Source of the DNA: Gentiana macrophylla | Lineage: Eukaryota > Streptophyta > Magnoliopsida > Gentianales > Gentianaceae | Length of the DNA stretch: 64,000 nt | Direction of reading: 5' to 3' | NCBI GenBank assembly: GCA_026214975.1 | Contig: CM047813.1 | Coordinates: 31,212,589-31,276,588 of the forward strand | In this document: one piece after another, positions 38,022 through 48,099 of the stretch | Layout of the letters: every line of letters begins with the position of its first letter | Numbering within the stretch: position 1 is the first letter of the stretch | Program-made: the position numbers and the translations under genes | Notes under the pieces: model-generated | Told to the model about the DNA's origin: nothing | What the model saw: only the letters and a program-made list of their open reading frames with translations | Databases searched by the model: none

Positions 38022-39775
38022 CGTTTATTCAATTCCAACTTTCAAGAAACTAGAACCCATCTTAACACGGAGCCAATCGATGTTGCACATAAATATTACA
38101 ATATAAAATATGAGTAAAGAGAATTAAACGAGAGCTAAATGAGTCGACAAATTGGCACAGTTTTATTGCAATTGTCAAATAGCTTGTCCTTTACAAGGGA
38201 AAAAGTGTTGCTATGTATAGGCGTAAGTACAACAGTTAAGAGGAATAATAAACTCTAATGTGTCATTCTCTGATTGGTCAGGTATTCGACGGTTTCAAGG
38301 TAACCATCGCGCTTTAACTGCTATAACCATCACGCCTTAATTGTCACTTCCTTTTTAGCGGGCTTGGTCCAAGTCGGGTGTCGGACAGTCGACGCTCTTT
38401 TGCCCTGCCATGATGCATATCGCTAGGGTGATAGGCGAGCTAGATGTGAACTCGGCCCGGCCCGGCTTATGAGGTTGCGGACCATGTGAACCGAGGACCC
38501 TGTTGATATTGTCAGAAATATCACAAACACGTTTGGGTAATTTTACCGATTGACATCAGCGGATGCGTATGATTTTTCGGTGATATACTATGGTACTCAA
38601 GAAAAATATGAAAGCGGTATGACGACAATAAAACTATAAACGGGCTAGCTCGACCGTCGACAAATTGGCGAGAGGTTATGCGCTTTGTGTTAATTATGAT
38701 ATGAAAGCCGTCCTTTCGGGTATAGGTCGCTTATTTATCGGGACTATGAGATTACGGTTACAAAGAGTGATTAATTACATAGCCGACGAATAACGATCTC
38801 GATTGGGCGAGCTTCGTGATAACCATTGCGGGCTTCTCGATTGTACCGTCGAGCACTAACTCCTGTTTTTCTAATTAAGCAGGCTCGGTCCGAGCTGGCA
38901 GACTGCGGGTTGTAGGGCGAGTTATTGGCCCCGAGTGCTTCGTGCCGGCCCTTAGTGCCTTGCCAATGATAACTATCGTAGAGACGTAGGGCGAGCTGGA
39001 TTGATGCCCGGCCTAGTCCGTCTTATGAAGTGCGAACTGATTGGGCCGATGACCCTATTCGTTATTGGGCCTACGTGTAGACCCAATGTGAATCCGTAGG
39101 TTCCTTTCCGGGCTAGGCGTATCACCTGTGTCTCTTGGGCCGCAGGCTCATTTTGGGCTTGACGTATCATGGAAGATACATGAAATGGGCTTTTTGACCT
39201 GTATTCGGTCTAGAAAATACTTAACTTCGGCCTGAAATTAAAATCAGATTAATCAACCATATTCGACTTTATGTTGAGTCGAATAATATGTGTTAATGCA
39301 TGAAATGACGCTCCATCATAAAAAATATAATGATTTTTATTTTCTTACCACTACTGTATCTTATCAATATATAACACAACACCAAAAACCAGTGTACAAT
39401 TTTTACTAGAGCGCCTAAATTAACAGACACAACACATCTCTTTGCAGATCTACTTTGGCACTACTATGGTTTCTAACCAATGCTAAGATATATCATTTTA
39501 TATTGTGATATATATCTGATAACTATTTCTATCAAATGCATGGATTGATTTTTCAATGGTTGATCATAAAACCAACTTTATTAAACAAGAATCGACTTTT
39601 AAAATGATAATAAGATCTGTTTTCAAAAAAGAAAAAAAGATAATAAGATCGACTCTCGAAAAATATAGATTACATGTGCGGTAATAATCAAGTATTATTT
39701 TTCACATGTGCTTTAACCGTTGCTTGTGATAAATTATCATTTTTTACAATAAGATTGTCAAGAGTAGATTTATCA

Positions 39776-39811
<36 letters not shown>

Positions 39812-39934
39812 AAATAATCACGATTTCATATAAGACCTCAATTATCATTTTTCCTGTTTTTAATTATTATTATTATGACGTTATAATTATGACGGGGCTC
39901 TTGAAAAAAAAAAAAAAAATAGACCCGGATTATT
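38019..39934. other. Noncoding duplicated segment, copy 2, upstream of SYF2
   Basis: No gene. It matches 31289-33229. Poly-T of about 30 bases at about 39779-39810 is unique to this copy. It includes distal upstream DNA of SYF2. Confidence 0.6.
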
Positions 39935-40499
39935 GATATCGGCCCGAAAGTCTGATTCACCGGCAGCGGGCTTGGCGTCTCTAATCTAATCTCCGGTGGA
40001 GCCTCAATTCTACATAGCTCTTTTTAACTTCTGGGGGACTGCGTTATAGAGTAATTGCATTTATAAACTTTATAATTTTTGTTTTCCTTTTCCGTTGGTT
40101 TCACTTTTAAAGGTTCTGATTTTAATTCTAAGAACCAAGGTATGATTATGGTTTATCGATTTTGTTGTTCTAATGATTTGGGGCTGTAATTGGACAGAAT
40201 CCTTTTGGGAATTTCATTATACTCTTTCTTGAATGGTGCTGTTCGGTTGATATCAATTTGGTGAATATTTTGTTCTGGGCTCTAGAAATTTGACCTGGTT
40301 TAGAAAGGATTTTATCTGAAAAGAGTTCTGTATTTGTGTTCTAATTTTTACATTAAGTCGATTATGGAGAGTATGCTTGCTTCATATGAACTGAAAAGGC
40401 TCTCTTTGAATTATTTAGCTAAATACAGGTTACTTTTTTCTTTGACAAGATTGGATATAGGTTACAGGTCAGATAAAATTTTATACTGTACCTTGCAGG
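39935..40499 (+). promoter_or_regulatory. SYF2: SYF2 promoter, 5' UTR exon and 5' UTR intron
   Basis: Conserved with the truncated copy at 33230-33556. A probable untranslated first exon ends AACCAAG at 40139. The intron runs 40140-40498 (GTATGA...TTGCAG), leaving one base before the start codon. The transcription start is not identifiable by eye. Confidence 0.55.
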
Positions 40500-43097
40500 A
40501 TGTCTGAAGAAGGAAGGGTGCATCCTGATTGCAGGAATGCATCAAATCCGTACCATGAATGTAGTGAGTTTTGTTTCAGAATAATTGCAGAAGCCAAGAA
40601 AATGCTAAACAGGGACGATACAGGTTAGTTTCAACCAGATAAATTTCTTTTCACCATTGGACTCCTGGATAGTAGGTAAAAGTAGCATACTGTTATTATA
40701 CGCTTTTTCATGTTTTTTTTAATCGTGTATGTTGAAGTATTGCTAGTGTGGATTACCAGGCTTTGGATGTTGTTGGTCTATACAATGCCGATTCACTGGT
40801 TCTTCAGTTCTTTTGGGGTTTCTTTCTTAATCGACTTGAATGAGAAGTCCTTTTATTCTTGAGATATTAACTTTGTTCAACTATTGCGATGTTTGGTTCC
40901 GAGTGATCTATTTAGGGATTTCCCACCATATTTGCTGTTATTTATCACTTTTGCCTAGCCTTAGAATTCCATTTTGTCTGCTTTTGATTGATAAGATAAC
41001 ATAGCAGAAATTGGAGCCCTAAATCCTAAACCTGTATAATGCTAGTCAGTATTTCTTTTAATAAGTGGCCCTGTGTGCAAGACTGAGTAGTTACCATACT
41101 CTGTATTTTCTGTATGTGGAAGCTTGAAGCTCTTCAATCAATAACTCTTTTCTTGTTCCTAGCTGACCCATCTATTTTTTATCAGTAAAACTTGAGTGTT
41201 GAGGTTCTTGTTTGTGTGTGTAACAATTCTTTAGCATTTCCATCCACTTGTATTCTGAAATACACTTGGAATGTCTGACTATGATAGATTGTTAGCCAAT
41301 TCTCATACCACAAATTTTGGCTTGTGAAACAGTAAAGCTTTTTATGATCTACCAACATACTTTTTTTTTTTTTTGTAATAATTGTCTTATGTTTTTTGCT
41401 ATACTTGAATGATGGTTTGGTTGTTATTGACTTATTGCTTGTAGAGGCTTTTAGTCCATGGTGATTCTTTTTTATTATGTATAATCTTTCTATATGTGTA
41501 GCGTTTGCCTTGTCCCGTTTTATGTAAAATTGATGTAAAAAGAACAGCTAAGATTTTATCACGGATTTCTCATACCTATAAACACCTGTGCCAGGAGTAA
41601 CAAAGGTCATTGATGATGGTGTTAAGCCTAGTACAGCTTCCACATTGGATGATGGTGAAAGTTTGCAAGGCCAAGAAGAGAATCAGATAGAAAATTCCCC
41701 CGGGTATGCGAGTGGTGATCCTGAAGAAAATGCAGGAGATTTGACAAATCTTACTGGACGACAGAAAAAGTTATTTGAGCTGAGGCTAAAGATGGTAGGA
41801 ACAGTAGTTCTTGATAAAGTTAATGCAGATTTTTAAGTCTTTGGGGAACTATTGTATCCATATATGTAGCATTTAAGAGTTAAGTTGTTTCTAGTATAGC
41901 TTTTCTGATGTGACGTTTTCATGCAGAATGAGGCTAGAAAGGCAAATCAAACTGCCATGGTATCTGAGAAAAAAAGAATGGAGCCTCCAGAAGAGTCTAG
42001 GGGCATTTCTAAGCAGAAGTGGATTGAGGAGAGAAAGAAGAAAATCGGAAGACTTCTAGATTCAAATGGTTTGGATATGAGTAAAGCATATATGTTAGAT
42101 ACAGAAGAAATGGCACAGTCAAAGTATAAGAAATGGGAAAAGGATCCTGCTCCAGTTGGCTGGGATGGTAAGATGCTTACATTTACCCCCCCCCCCCCCC
42201 ACCCACCGTATGTATTTGCTTGTGCATATGAATGCTGATTTTTTTATAAAAAAAACTGTAATTTGAATTAGAAATTCATTTGATTCTTTCAATATTATAG
42301 TCTGGTGTTAGGACGAAATGAATGATCTACTCATGGCTTATCTGGTATATGCTTGATTCAAAAACAATGAAATGGTGGTTTCGATTGATGAATTTCGATA
42401 TAAAATCTAACAAACCTTACATATTGTTCTTCTCAGTCTTCAATCAGAAAACTTTATACGACGCATACAAGAAACGGACAAAGAAAATTGAAGTCAACAT
42501 TGATGAATACAACAAGATGAAAGAAAGTGATCCAGAATTTTATAGGGATGCTTCGAGTCTCCAGTATGGAAAGGTAAGTGCGCTTTTTTCAGTTGGTTCT
42601 CTGGTTCAAGACGAATTATGGCGCAACGCTGATTTGAGATTGTTTTATCACTTTATGCGGGTGTGATGTAACCATTTCACCCCTGAACAATCCTACTACC
42701 ATGTGAAGGAGGAGGAGGGTGGGTTGGTCACATCATACCCCATCCACATAGTATAACTGTTCAAATCACTGCCTGTTGCACCATGATTCTTCTCCTCCGG
42801 TTTTGCTTCTTATCTGATGAAGAAATGTGGTCCCGAGATGATGGTGTGTTCTCTGATTGGTTGTTGTAGGCACCAAAGATTTCAGAAGATAAGATAGAGA
42901 AAATGGTGAAGGATATGAAAGAGAGGGAGGAGAAACGAAACTCGTTTAGCAGGAGGAGAAGGTACCGTGAAGAAAAGGACATTGATTCTATCAATGACCG
43001 TAACGAGCACTTTAATAAGAAGATAGAACGTGCATTTGGCAAGTACACATTGGAGATTAAGAACAATCTCGAAAGGGGAACTGCTTTGCCTGATTGA
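40500..43097 (+). CDS. SYF2: Pre-mRNA-splicing factor SYF2
   Basis: Five coding exons join without frame error: 40500-40623, 41595-41794, 41927-42167, 42437-42573 and 42870-43097, giving 309 residues (Arabidopsis SYF2 is about 300). All introns are GT-AG; the first is 971 bp. The N-terminus [20 protein letters not shown] carries the conserved Cys/His cluster of plant SYF2. The SYF2 domain covers about residues 95-300, with [39 protein letters not shown] and the C-terminal [23 protein letters not shown]2 is a nuclear protein of the spliceosome, associated with the NineTeen complex, and acts in pre-mRNA splicing. The protein is rich in Lys and Glu and mostly helical. Intron 3 starts soon before a run of about 14 C (42187-42200). 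The start codon is the first in its exon and matches the family N-terminus. Confidence 0.96.
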
Positions 43098-43404
43098 GAT
43101 TACTATTGCTTTTGTGTCTCTCTATCTCTCTTTCCACATTTCAAGACTTATGGTTATATGTGGTTTTTGCACTATATATGCATACTGTTCAATCAAAGTA
43201 GTGTTGAGGAGTATATTTGATGGATGAAGCTTTTTGTTGTTTGTGTTGTATTATTATAAATGAATGAAAATAACGTATGGTTTTGTTTTCTTTCTTCTGG
43301 GAGCATTTTTATATTCTTGTGGTAAAGAGTGGTCCACCGATCTCTCACTAACCTCTTTCATCTCTGTATGATGTGATTCTGTTGCAGGGACTTCCTGTTA
43401 AAAC
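43098..43404 (+). other. SYF2 3' UTR and spacer
   Basis: T-rich DNA after the stop, with AATGAATGAAAATAAC near 43260-43275 as a possible poly(A) signal region. No other feature seen. Confidence 0.5.
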
Positions 43405-43659
43405 GGTCCGTCAGATGACTGCCACGTATACAAACAAACAAAACAGTTTTGTCTTTTTCTAAACATGGTAGTCATCCGACGATCTGTTCTATAATAGGGA
43501 GTCCCTACATCAGAATTTTCCCTCTGTATGTGTGTTTGCCCCTCGGACCGAGAAGTCATACACACTTTGTAGGGAAATTCTTTGTGTGGTATGTCCGCAT
43601 GCACCGAAGTGATGATGTGGGAGTGAATCGGAACCACACAGTCATCACTTCGGCGCATG
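43405..43659. repeat. Three adjacent imperfect hairpins
   Basis: Hairpin 1 pairs 43405-43424 with 43466-43484. Hairpin 2 pairs 43513-43535 with 43561-43580. Hairpin 3 pairs 43598-43616 with 43641-43659, with 17 of 19 matching bases (CATGCACCGAAGTGATGAT against the inverse of GTCATCACTTCGGCGCATG). They lie between two convergent genes. Confidence 0.7.
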
Positions 43660-43951
43660 TAACCTCCCCACTTTTTATGCATCTAATCATTCCAAACGGC
43701 ATTGTTTGGCGAAAACAATCAGATTGATCAGTAAACAGGGCAACCAAATCTCTGAGAAAGCTGTTGGTCCATCCTCAGCATGATGATATGCACTCTAAAT
43801 TCTTCCACTTGTGTTATTATCCTAAGCTTACATGACTCCTACTTTGGAAAGAAATTCCAAAAAAAGGTAATGTAAGATATTTACATTTGGTATTATGATA
43901 TAAGAATAGGTTGAGATTGTGAAATGAGCAGAGTCCTTCCTATATGTATAT

Positions 43952-44879
43952 TCATTGAGCATTTGATGTGGGGTTATTTTGATTGCTCCCAGACCCAGTT
44001 TCTTGCTGCTCCTCTCCTGCAGACATTGAACTTTCCCCTGCTGCTGCTGCTGCTTGAGCATCAATTGCCAGGTGCTCCCGTGGCTTTGGGTTATGTAAAT
44101 GTCGATTTTCCATCGCCTCACTATTCCACATTACTCCTCCTGCTGCTGCAGCAGCAGCATGATTCTGCATCATATGATGATATTGAGGATCGTTCATCAT
44201 CATTCCCGGTTCCATCATCATCCTATAGTTCGTCACTTGTGAATATGGGATCGTCGTAAAATGTATGCCTGCAACCCCCCCAGTAGGATTCTGTGTGTAT
44301 ACAAAGTTTGTTTGTCTTTGTCCTTGTCCAGCTGCATTTTGCATTTGCATCTGCATCATAGTTCCTGCATGTATTGTATACGCAATTTCATTAACATAGG
44401 ATCGCTAGCTTAAAGTTAAATACACATAAAAAAAAAAAAAAAAAGGTATTACCTGCAGGCATGGTACTACGATTATGGATTGGATGACCTATTGGTAATT
44501 GTCTTGGAACGCCGACATTTCCTTGATTCTGAGGACGTGGTGCAGCAGGTGGAAGCATCGGTGCAGCATGATTGTTCATCATAAGATGATATTGAGCATT
44601 GTTCATCATCATCCTATAGTTTGGCACTTGTGAAAATGGGATCCCTGTAAAATGCATGCCCCCAGCCCCAGTAGGATTCTGTGTGTATGCTAAGTTTCTT
44701 TGTATCTGTCCAGCTGCCAATGCATCATTGGCTGTTGAATTTAAACCGCCTGCATTAATTTGCATTTGCATCATAGTTCCTCCACGTATACGTATACGCA
44801 ATTTCATTAACATACACAATTTAATAGTCTAATTCATGTTTGTAAACGTAAAATACACATAAAAAACGGCATACGTACC
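43952..44879 (-). repeat. Tandem exon-intron duplication in the PH-like gene tail
   Basis: Exon 7 (44453-44779) begins like exon 8 (GTMMQMQ, YTQNPTG, NYRMMM) and ends like exon 6 (RPQNQGNVGVPRQLPIGHPI). The two short introns between them are also alike (both contain ATGTTAATGAAATTGCGTAT on the minus strand). This shows a genomic tandem duplication of about 420 bp. Confidence 0.88.
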
Positions 44880-46867
44880 TGCAGGCATGGCACTACGATT
44901 ATGGTTTGGAATTGGATGACCTATTGGTAATTGTCTTGGAACACCGACATTTCCTTGATTCTGAGGACGCGGTGGTGGTGGTGGTGGTGGTGGTGGAGCA
45001 GCAGCGGTATTTGTCGTGAAGTAACGAGACATCACCTCATCAGTAGGAAAAGGACTTTTGCTCAATTTTAGTAAATATTTATCAACACTCAAGAGATTCT
45101 TATAGTGTCTGTCAAGAGTCCCCGGAGCAAACTTTAAACTATGTATCCTGAATATTTTATGACCAATAATTAATAGCTAATTATAGTAAGTATGAATACA
45201 AGATAAAGTAACTATTTATTACAGCATAAACTGTGATTGCATGCAAAAAAACAAATTACAATTAATTTTTTAGGGTATTGTGTCATATATAATATAATAT
45301 AATTATAGCCATGCAGGGAAATGAAAGGTAGACGAAATTAATAAATAGCAAATGCTTACCGATATAAAGTAGCGTTACCGTCCGTAAAATCATCAGAATC
45401 TTCCCATTTAGTAATCTTGCCCGGTGTGCGATCTCGTTCTTTACCAAAGGATGGGCATTGATCCAGCTATTAATTTATGAAATTTTAATTTCATTAACAG
45501 TAAATTATAAAATGGCTCTCATTAATTAGTATAATTACTGTACGATCGACTTAATTAATGCTTAATGACCAATTAGAACAGAAAAAATAAAAAATAAAGA
45601 TACCTCAACTTGCAAAAAGCCAGATGCTAAATCAGCTCTAATTCCTGATATTTCTGACCATGGTATTACAATCTTTTTCTTCAATGATGACCCTTCTGAG
45701 ATTTCCCAAATAATCTTACGATGTCCAAAATAGAATTTAGCTACCAAATCACCTTCATTCTTCGCATTTACCTTCACAAAGAAAATTAACAACGAAAATA
45801 AATATAATAAACCAGACTTAAATAAAATAAGAAAATTAAAAAGGATTTTTTCTGAGTCTATTTTAATTACCTCATATTTTCCGATCGTCAATGATTTTGC
45901 TGGACAATTAGTTGCCTTCATCGACTTATAATCTTTCTGGATTTCCTTCTTCTCCATTAATAATAATGTCTCATTTGTATCTACTACGCCCTACAAATTC
46001 CATATTTACTATTAATAATTATTGCAAGTAAACTAAAATATATAATTAAACTAACTAAATTCCATTAATTAACTACATGATTTATAGCTAGCTTTTGGTG
46101 ATTTGTCCAATTTCAAACGAACCTGATGAAATCCTGATTGTCCTGCAGCTTCTATCTCATTTGTAGCTACGGCCTACATATATTATCCATATATTTACTA
46201 TTAAATTGCAGATAAACTAAAAATAAATTTAATAAAAGATCATTAAGAACTAGAAAAATAAAGGAATTCATCAAGAAAATAATTGTCATGGCAAAAATGA
46301 CTTTCAAATACTAATTAATATTCATCAATTAATGAGAAACTAATTAATGATGACTATTTTAAAAACACAGGAAGTACTATACTAATTAAGCAAAATATAT
46401 ATGGCGGCAATCAATGATCATAAATGGCAGATAACTGCGTAATTAAATAATACATACCAAAGATCGATGTACCATAAAAATGGATTTTACCCAAAGAATT
46501 AATAAGAAAGGATCGATAACGATTATGAAGAACATGTAGAAATAAAAAACATTACCAGTGACAATGCGGGTCCGTCCAAATCCTGAAGGTTTCTGCTATT
46601 TTCACTCAAATTCTGGTTTCTTCTGTTACTTTCACCCGAATTCTGGTTTCTGGTGGTATTATCTCCTAAATCATCAAGAACGGCTCCTTGAGCAGCAGCG
46701 GATGAATTGCTGTGATCACTGTTGTAGATGTTCCCCAATGATAAATCAAGATCTTGAGCAGATAAATTCTGGGAATGATGATGCTCTTCTTCATCGACAT
46801 CATCATCTTGCGATGGGATCGTGTTATCTTGGAGCAGGTTCTTGGTATGATCTTGGAATGGGTTCAT
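43952..46867 (-). CDS. TRF2/HOY1 PH-like domain protein
   Basis: Eight exons join in frame on the minus strand: 46867-46556, 46173-46123, 45990-45871, 45771-45604, 45466-45360, 45147-44879, 44779-44453 and 44364-43952, giving 588 residues. The head (1-104) is acidic and Asp/Asn/His/Ser-rich. The conserved core (about 145-315) reads LTIGKYEVNAKNEGDLVAKF, GHRKIIWEISEG, IPWSEISGIRADL, KITKWEDSDDFTDGNATLYR, FAPGTLDRHYKNLL. I recognise this as the plant family described as having a TRF2/HOY1 PH-like domain, whose function is poorly known. The tail has a Pro run and Met/Gln/Asn/Ala-rich low-complexity sequence built by exon duplication. The start is the first ATG of the exon, about 90 bp below a TATA box. 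The gene faces SYF2 tail to tail. The family name is recalled and not checked by search; the exon model is well supported by splice sites and phase. Confidence 0.82.
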
Positions 46868-46956
46868 CTTAATTCTAATTCTTGCTGCTTTTAAGAAAGA
46901 GAGGGTTTTTCTTTACAAATGCAATTGGAAACAAATTTTTCGTGAAGACGTATGGC

Positions 46957-47007
46957 ATATATAACAGTGTTTCACCTATCTGGCTATCTTCTCTCTATAT
47001 ATAAGTT
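46957..47007 (-). promoter_or_regulatory. Candidate TATA boxes of the PH-like gene
   Basis: Minus strand TTATATATGCC (about 46955-46965), 90 bp above the start codon, and CTTATATATAGAG (about 46995-47007) a little further up. Either fits the expected distance; which is used cannot be told. Confidence 0.5.
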
Positions 47008-47170
47008 AAGTTGATGGACTTCCATCTTAGGGTATCCTTACACAGTTACACGCGCGTGGCAAAACGAGAGAGTTTTGTGCTTTCACCCACCTATAGCTAT
47101 AGCTATTTGTCTAAATATATATATATGTCTAATTGCTATAATAATAATATAAAATAAAATTTAAAAAAAA

Positions 47171-47400
47171 GCTTCGACCCGGAAGCAATGGTGGCAAGGG
47201 AGCCAGGGGTCAGATCCAGAAAAAGCACTATTATGTATTGTGTATTTTTTTTATTTTTTTTTTGCCCCTCCTAAAAATTTATACTCGTCCATAGTAACGT
47301 CCCCCCTCACCCGGAATCCTGCGTCCGCCCCTGAAGGGAGCTGCATCTTCTTGATAACACGTCCGAGCAAATTTCACATATTCAGACTAAATATCACGGC
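47171..47400 (+). pseudogene. Gene fragment, copy 1, with MITE insertion
   Basis: With the MITE 47204-47333 and one duplicated target removed, the + strand reads FDPEAMVARELHLLDN and on to ISHIQTKYHGFP. The first part is nearly the same as the minus-strand frame at 47857-48057. The parent gene is not recognised. Confidence 0.5.
47204..47333. mobile_element. hAT-type MITE, 130 bp, with 8-bp target duplication
   Basis: The ends are CAGGGGTCAGATCC and, inverted, CAGGGGCGGACGCAGG. It is flanked by a perfect 8-bp duplication AAGGGAGC (47196-47203 and 47334-47341), as made by hAT transposases. Confidence 0.88.
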
Positions 47401-47519
47401 TTTCCTTTTTTATGTATAACAAAACACGCTAAATATCAACACATTGAACGTCAGGTCTCAAAAGTTTCAACCTGGGATTTTAATGGCGGCAATTTATAGA
47501 CCAATCACTCCCTCTTCTT

Positions 47520-47784
47520 CAGTGGCGGAACCAGGAAAAATTTTTGAGCTGGCCTTGTAGATATAACCGAAAGCTAAAAACCACTAGAAATATGGAGACT
47601 TAAAAAGGTTTGTTTTTAAACCACTAGGATATAAGGTCGCCTTTGCTCAAGAAAAAGACATATAACATACTAATATTAACACTACTACTACAATAATAAA
47701 AATTTGGTGGCAGGATTATATGTGGGGGGCCATGACCATTTGGGGGCTTGAGACCACCCCGGGCATAGGGTGGGTCCGCCGCTG
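47520..47784. mobile_element. hAT-like MITE, 265 bp
   Basis: The ends CAGTGGCGGAACCA and, inverted, CAGCGGCGGACCCA belong to the same terminal-repeat type as the element at 47204. The flanks share only CTTCTT (47514-47519 and 47785-47790), so the 8-bp duplication is not clean. Confidence 0.75.
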
Positions 47785-47856
47785 CTTCTTCCCCTTTATG
47801 TAATTTAACGACATAATCCCTCCACCAGCCGAATCTTCTTTCCGCGAAATTTCGAA

Positions 47857-48057
47857 CTAATGGATTGAGGGAACTAAATTGACATTGGATTGGGAGAAAT
47901 GCTGTAAAACGGATACTTTGTTGATGAAGGAGACAAGTATGGAGGGATTAATATGTAAATTGACATGAAGGGAATCAGGAAGATGCAGCTCCCTTGCCAC
48001 CATTGCTGCCGGGTCGAAGCATTTTGACCAAATAATTTCTGCCGTGAAGAAAGCCAT
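47857..48057 (-). pseudogene. Gene fragment, copy 2, inverted relative to copy 1
   Basis: A 66-residue minus-strand frame from 48057 that reads KCFDPAAMVARELHLPDSLH and on to a stop at 47857. It matches copy 1 in inverse orientation (about 34 bp at 47171-47203 against 47990-48024). No domain is recognised. The inverted layout could make a double-stranded transcript if read through. Confidence 0.5.
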
Positions 48058-48099
48058 GTTTTTTAATTTTTTTTTTTAAAAAAAAGAAATAAAAGAATG

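Noticed and set aside
42187..42200. Poly-C run near the start of SYF2 intron 3, and similar runs at 25779 and 57571
   Set aside because: Simple homopolymers in noncoding DNA. Their length may be inaccurate and no function is indicated.
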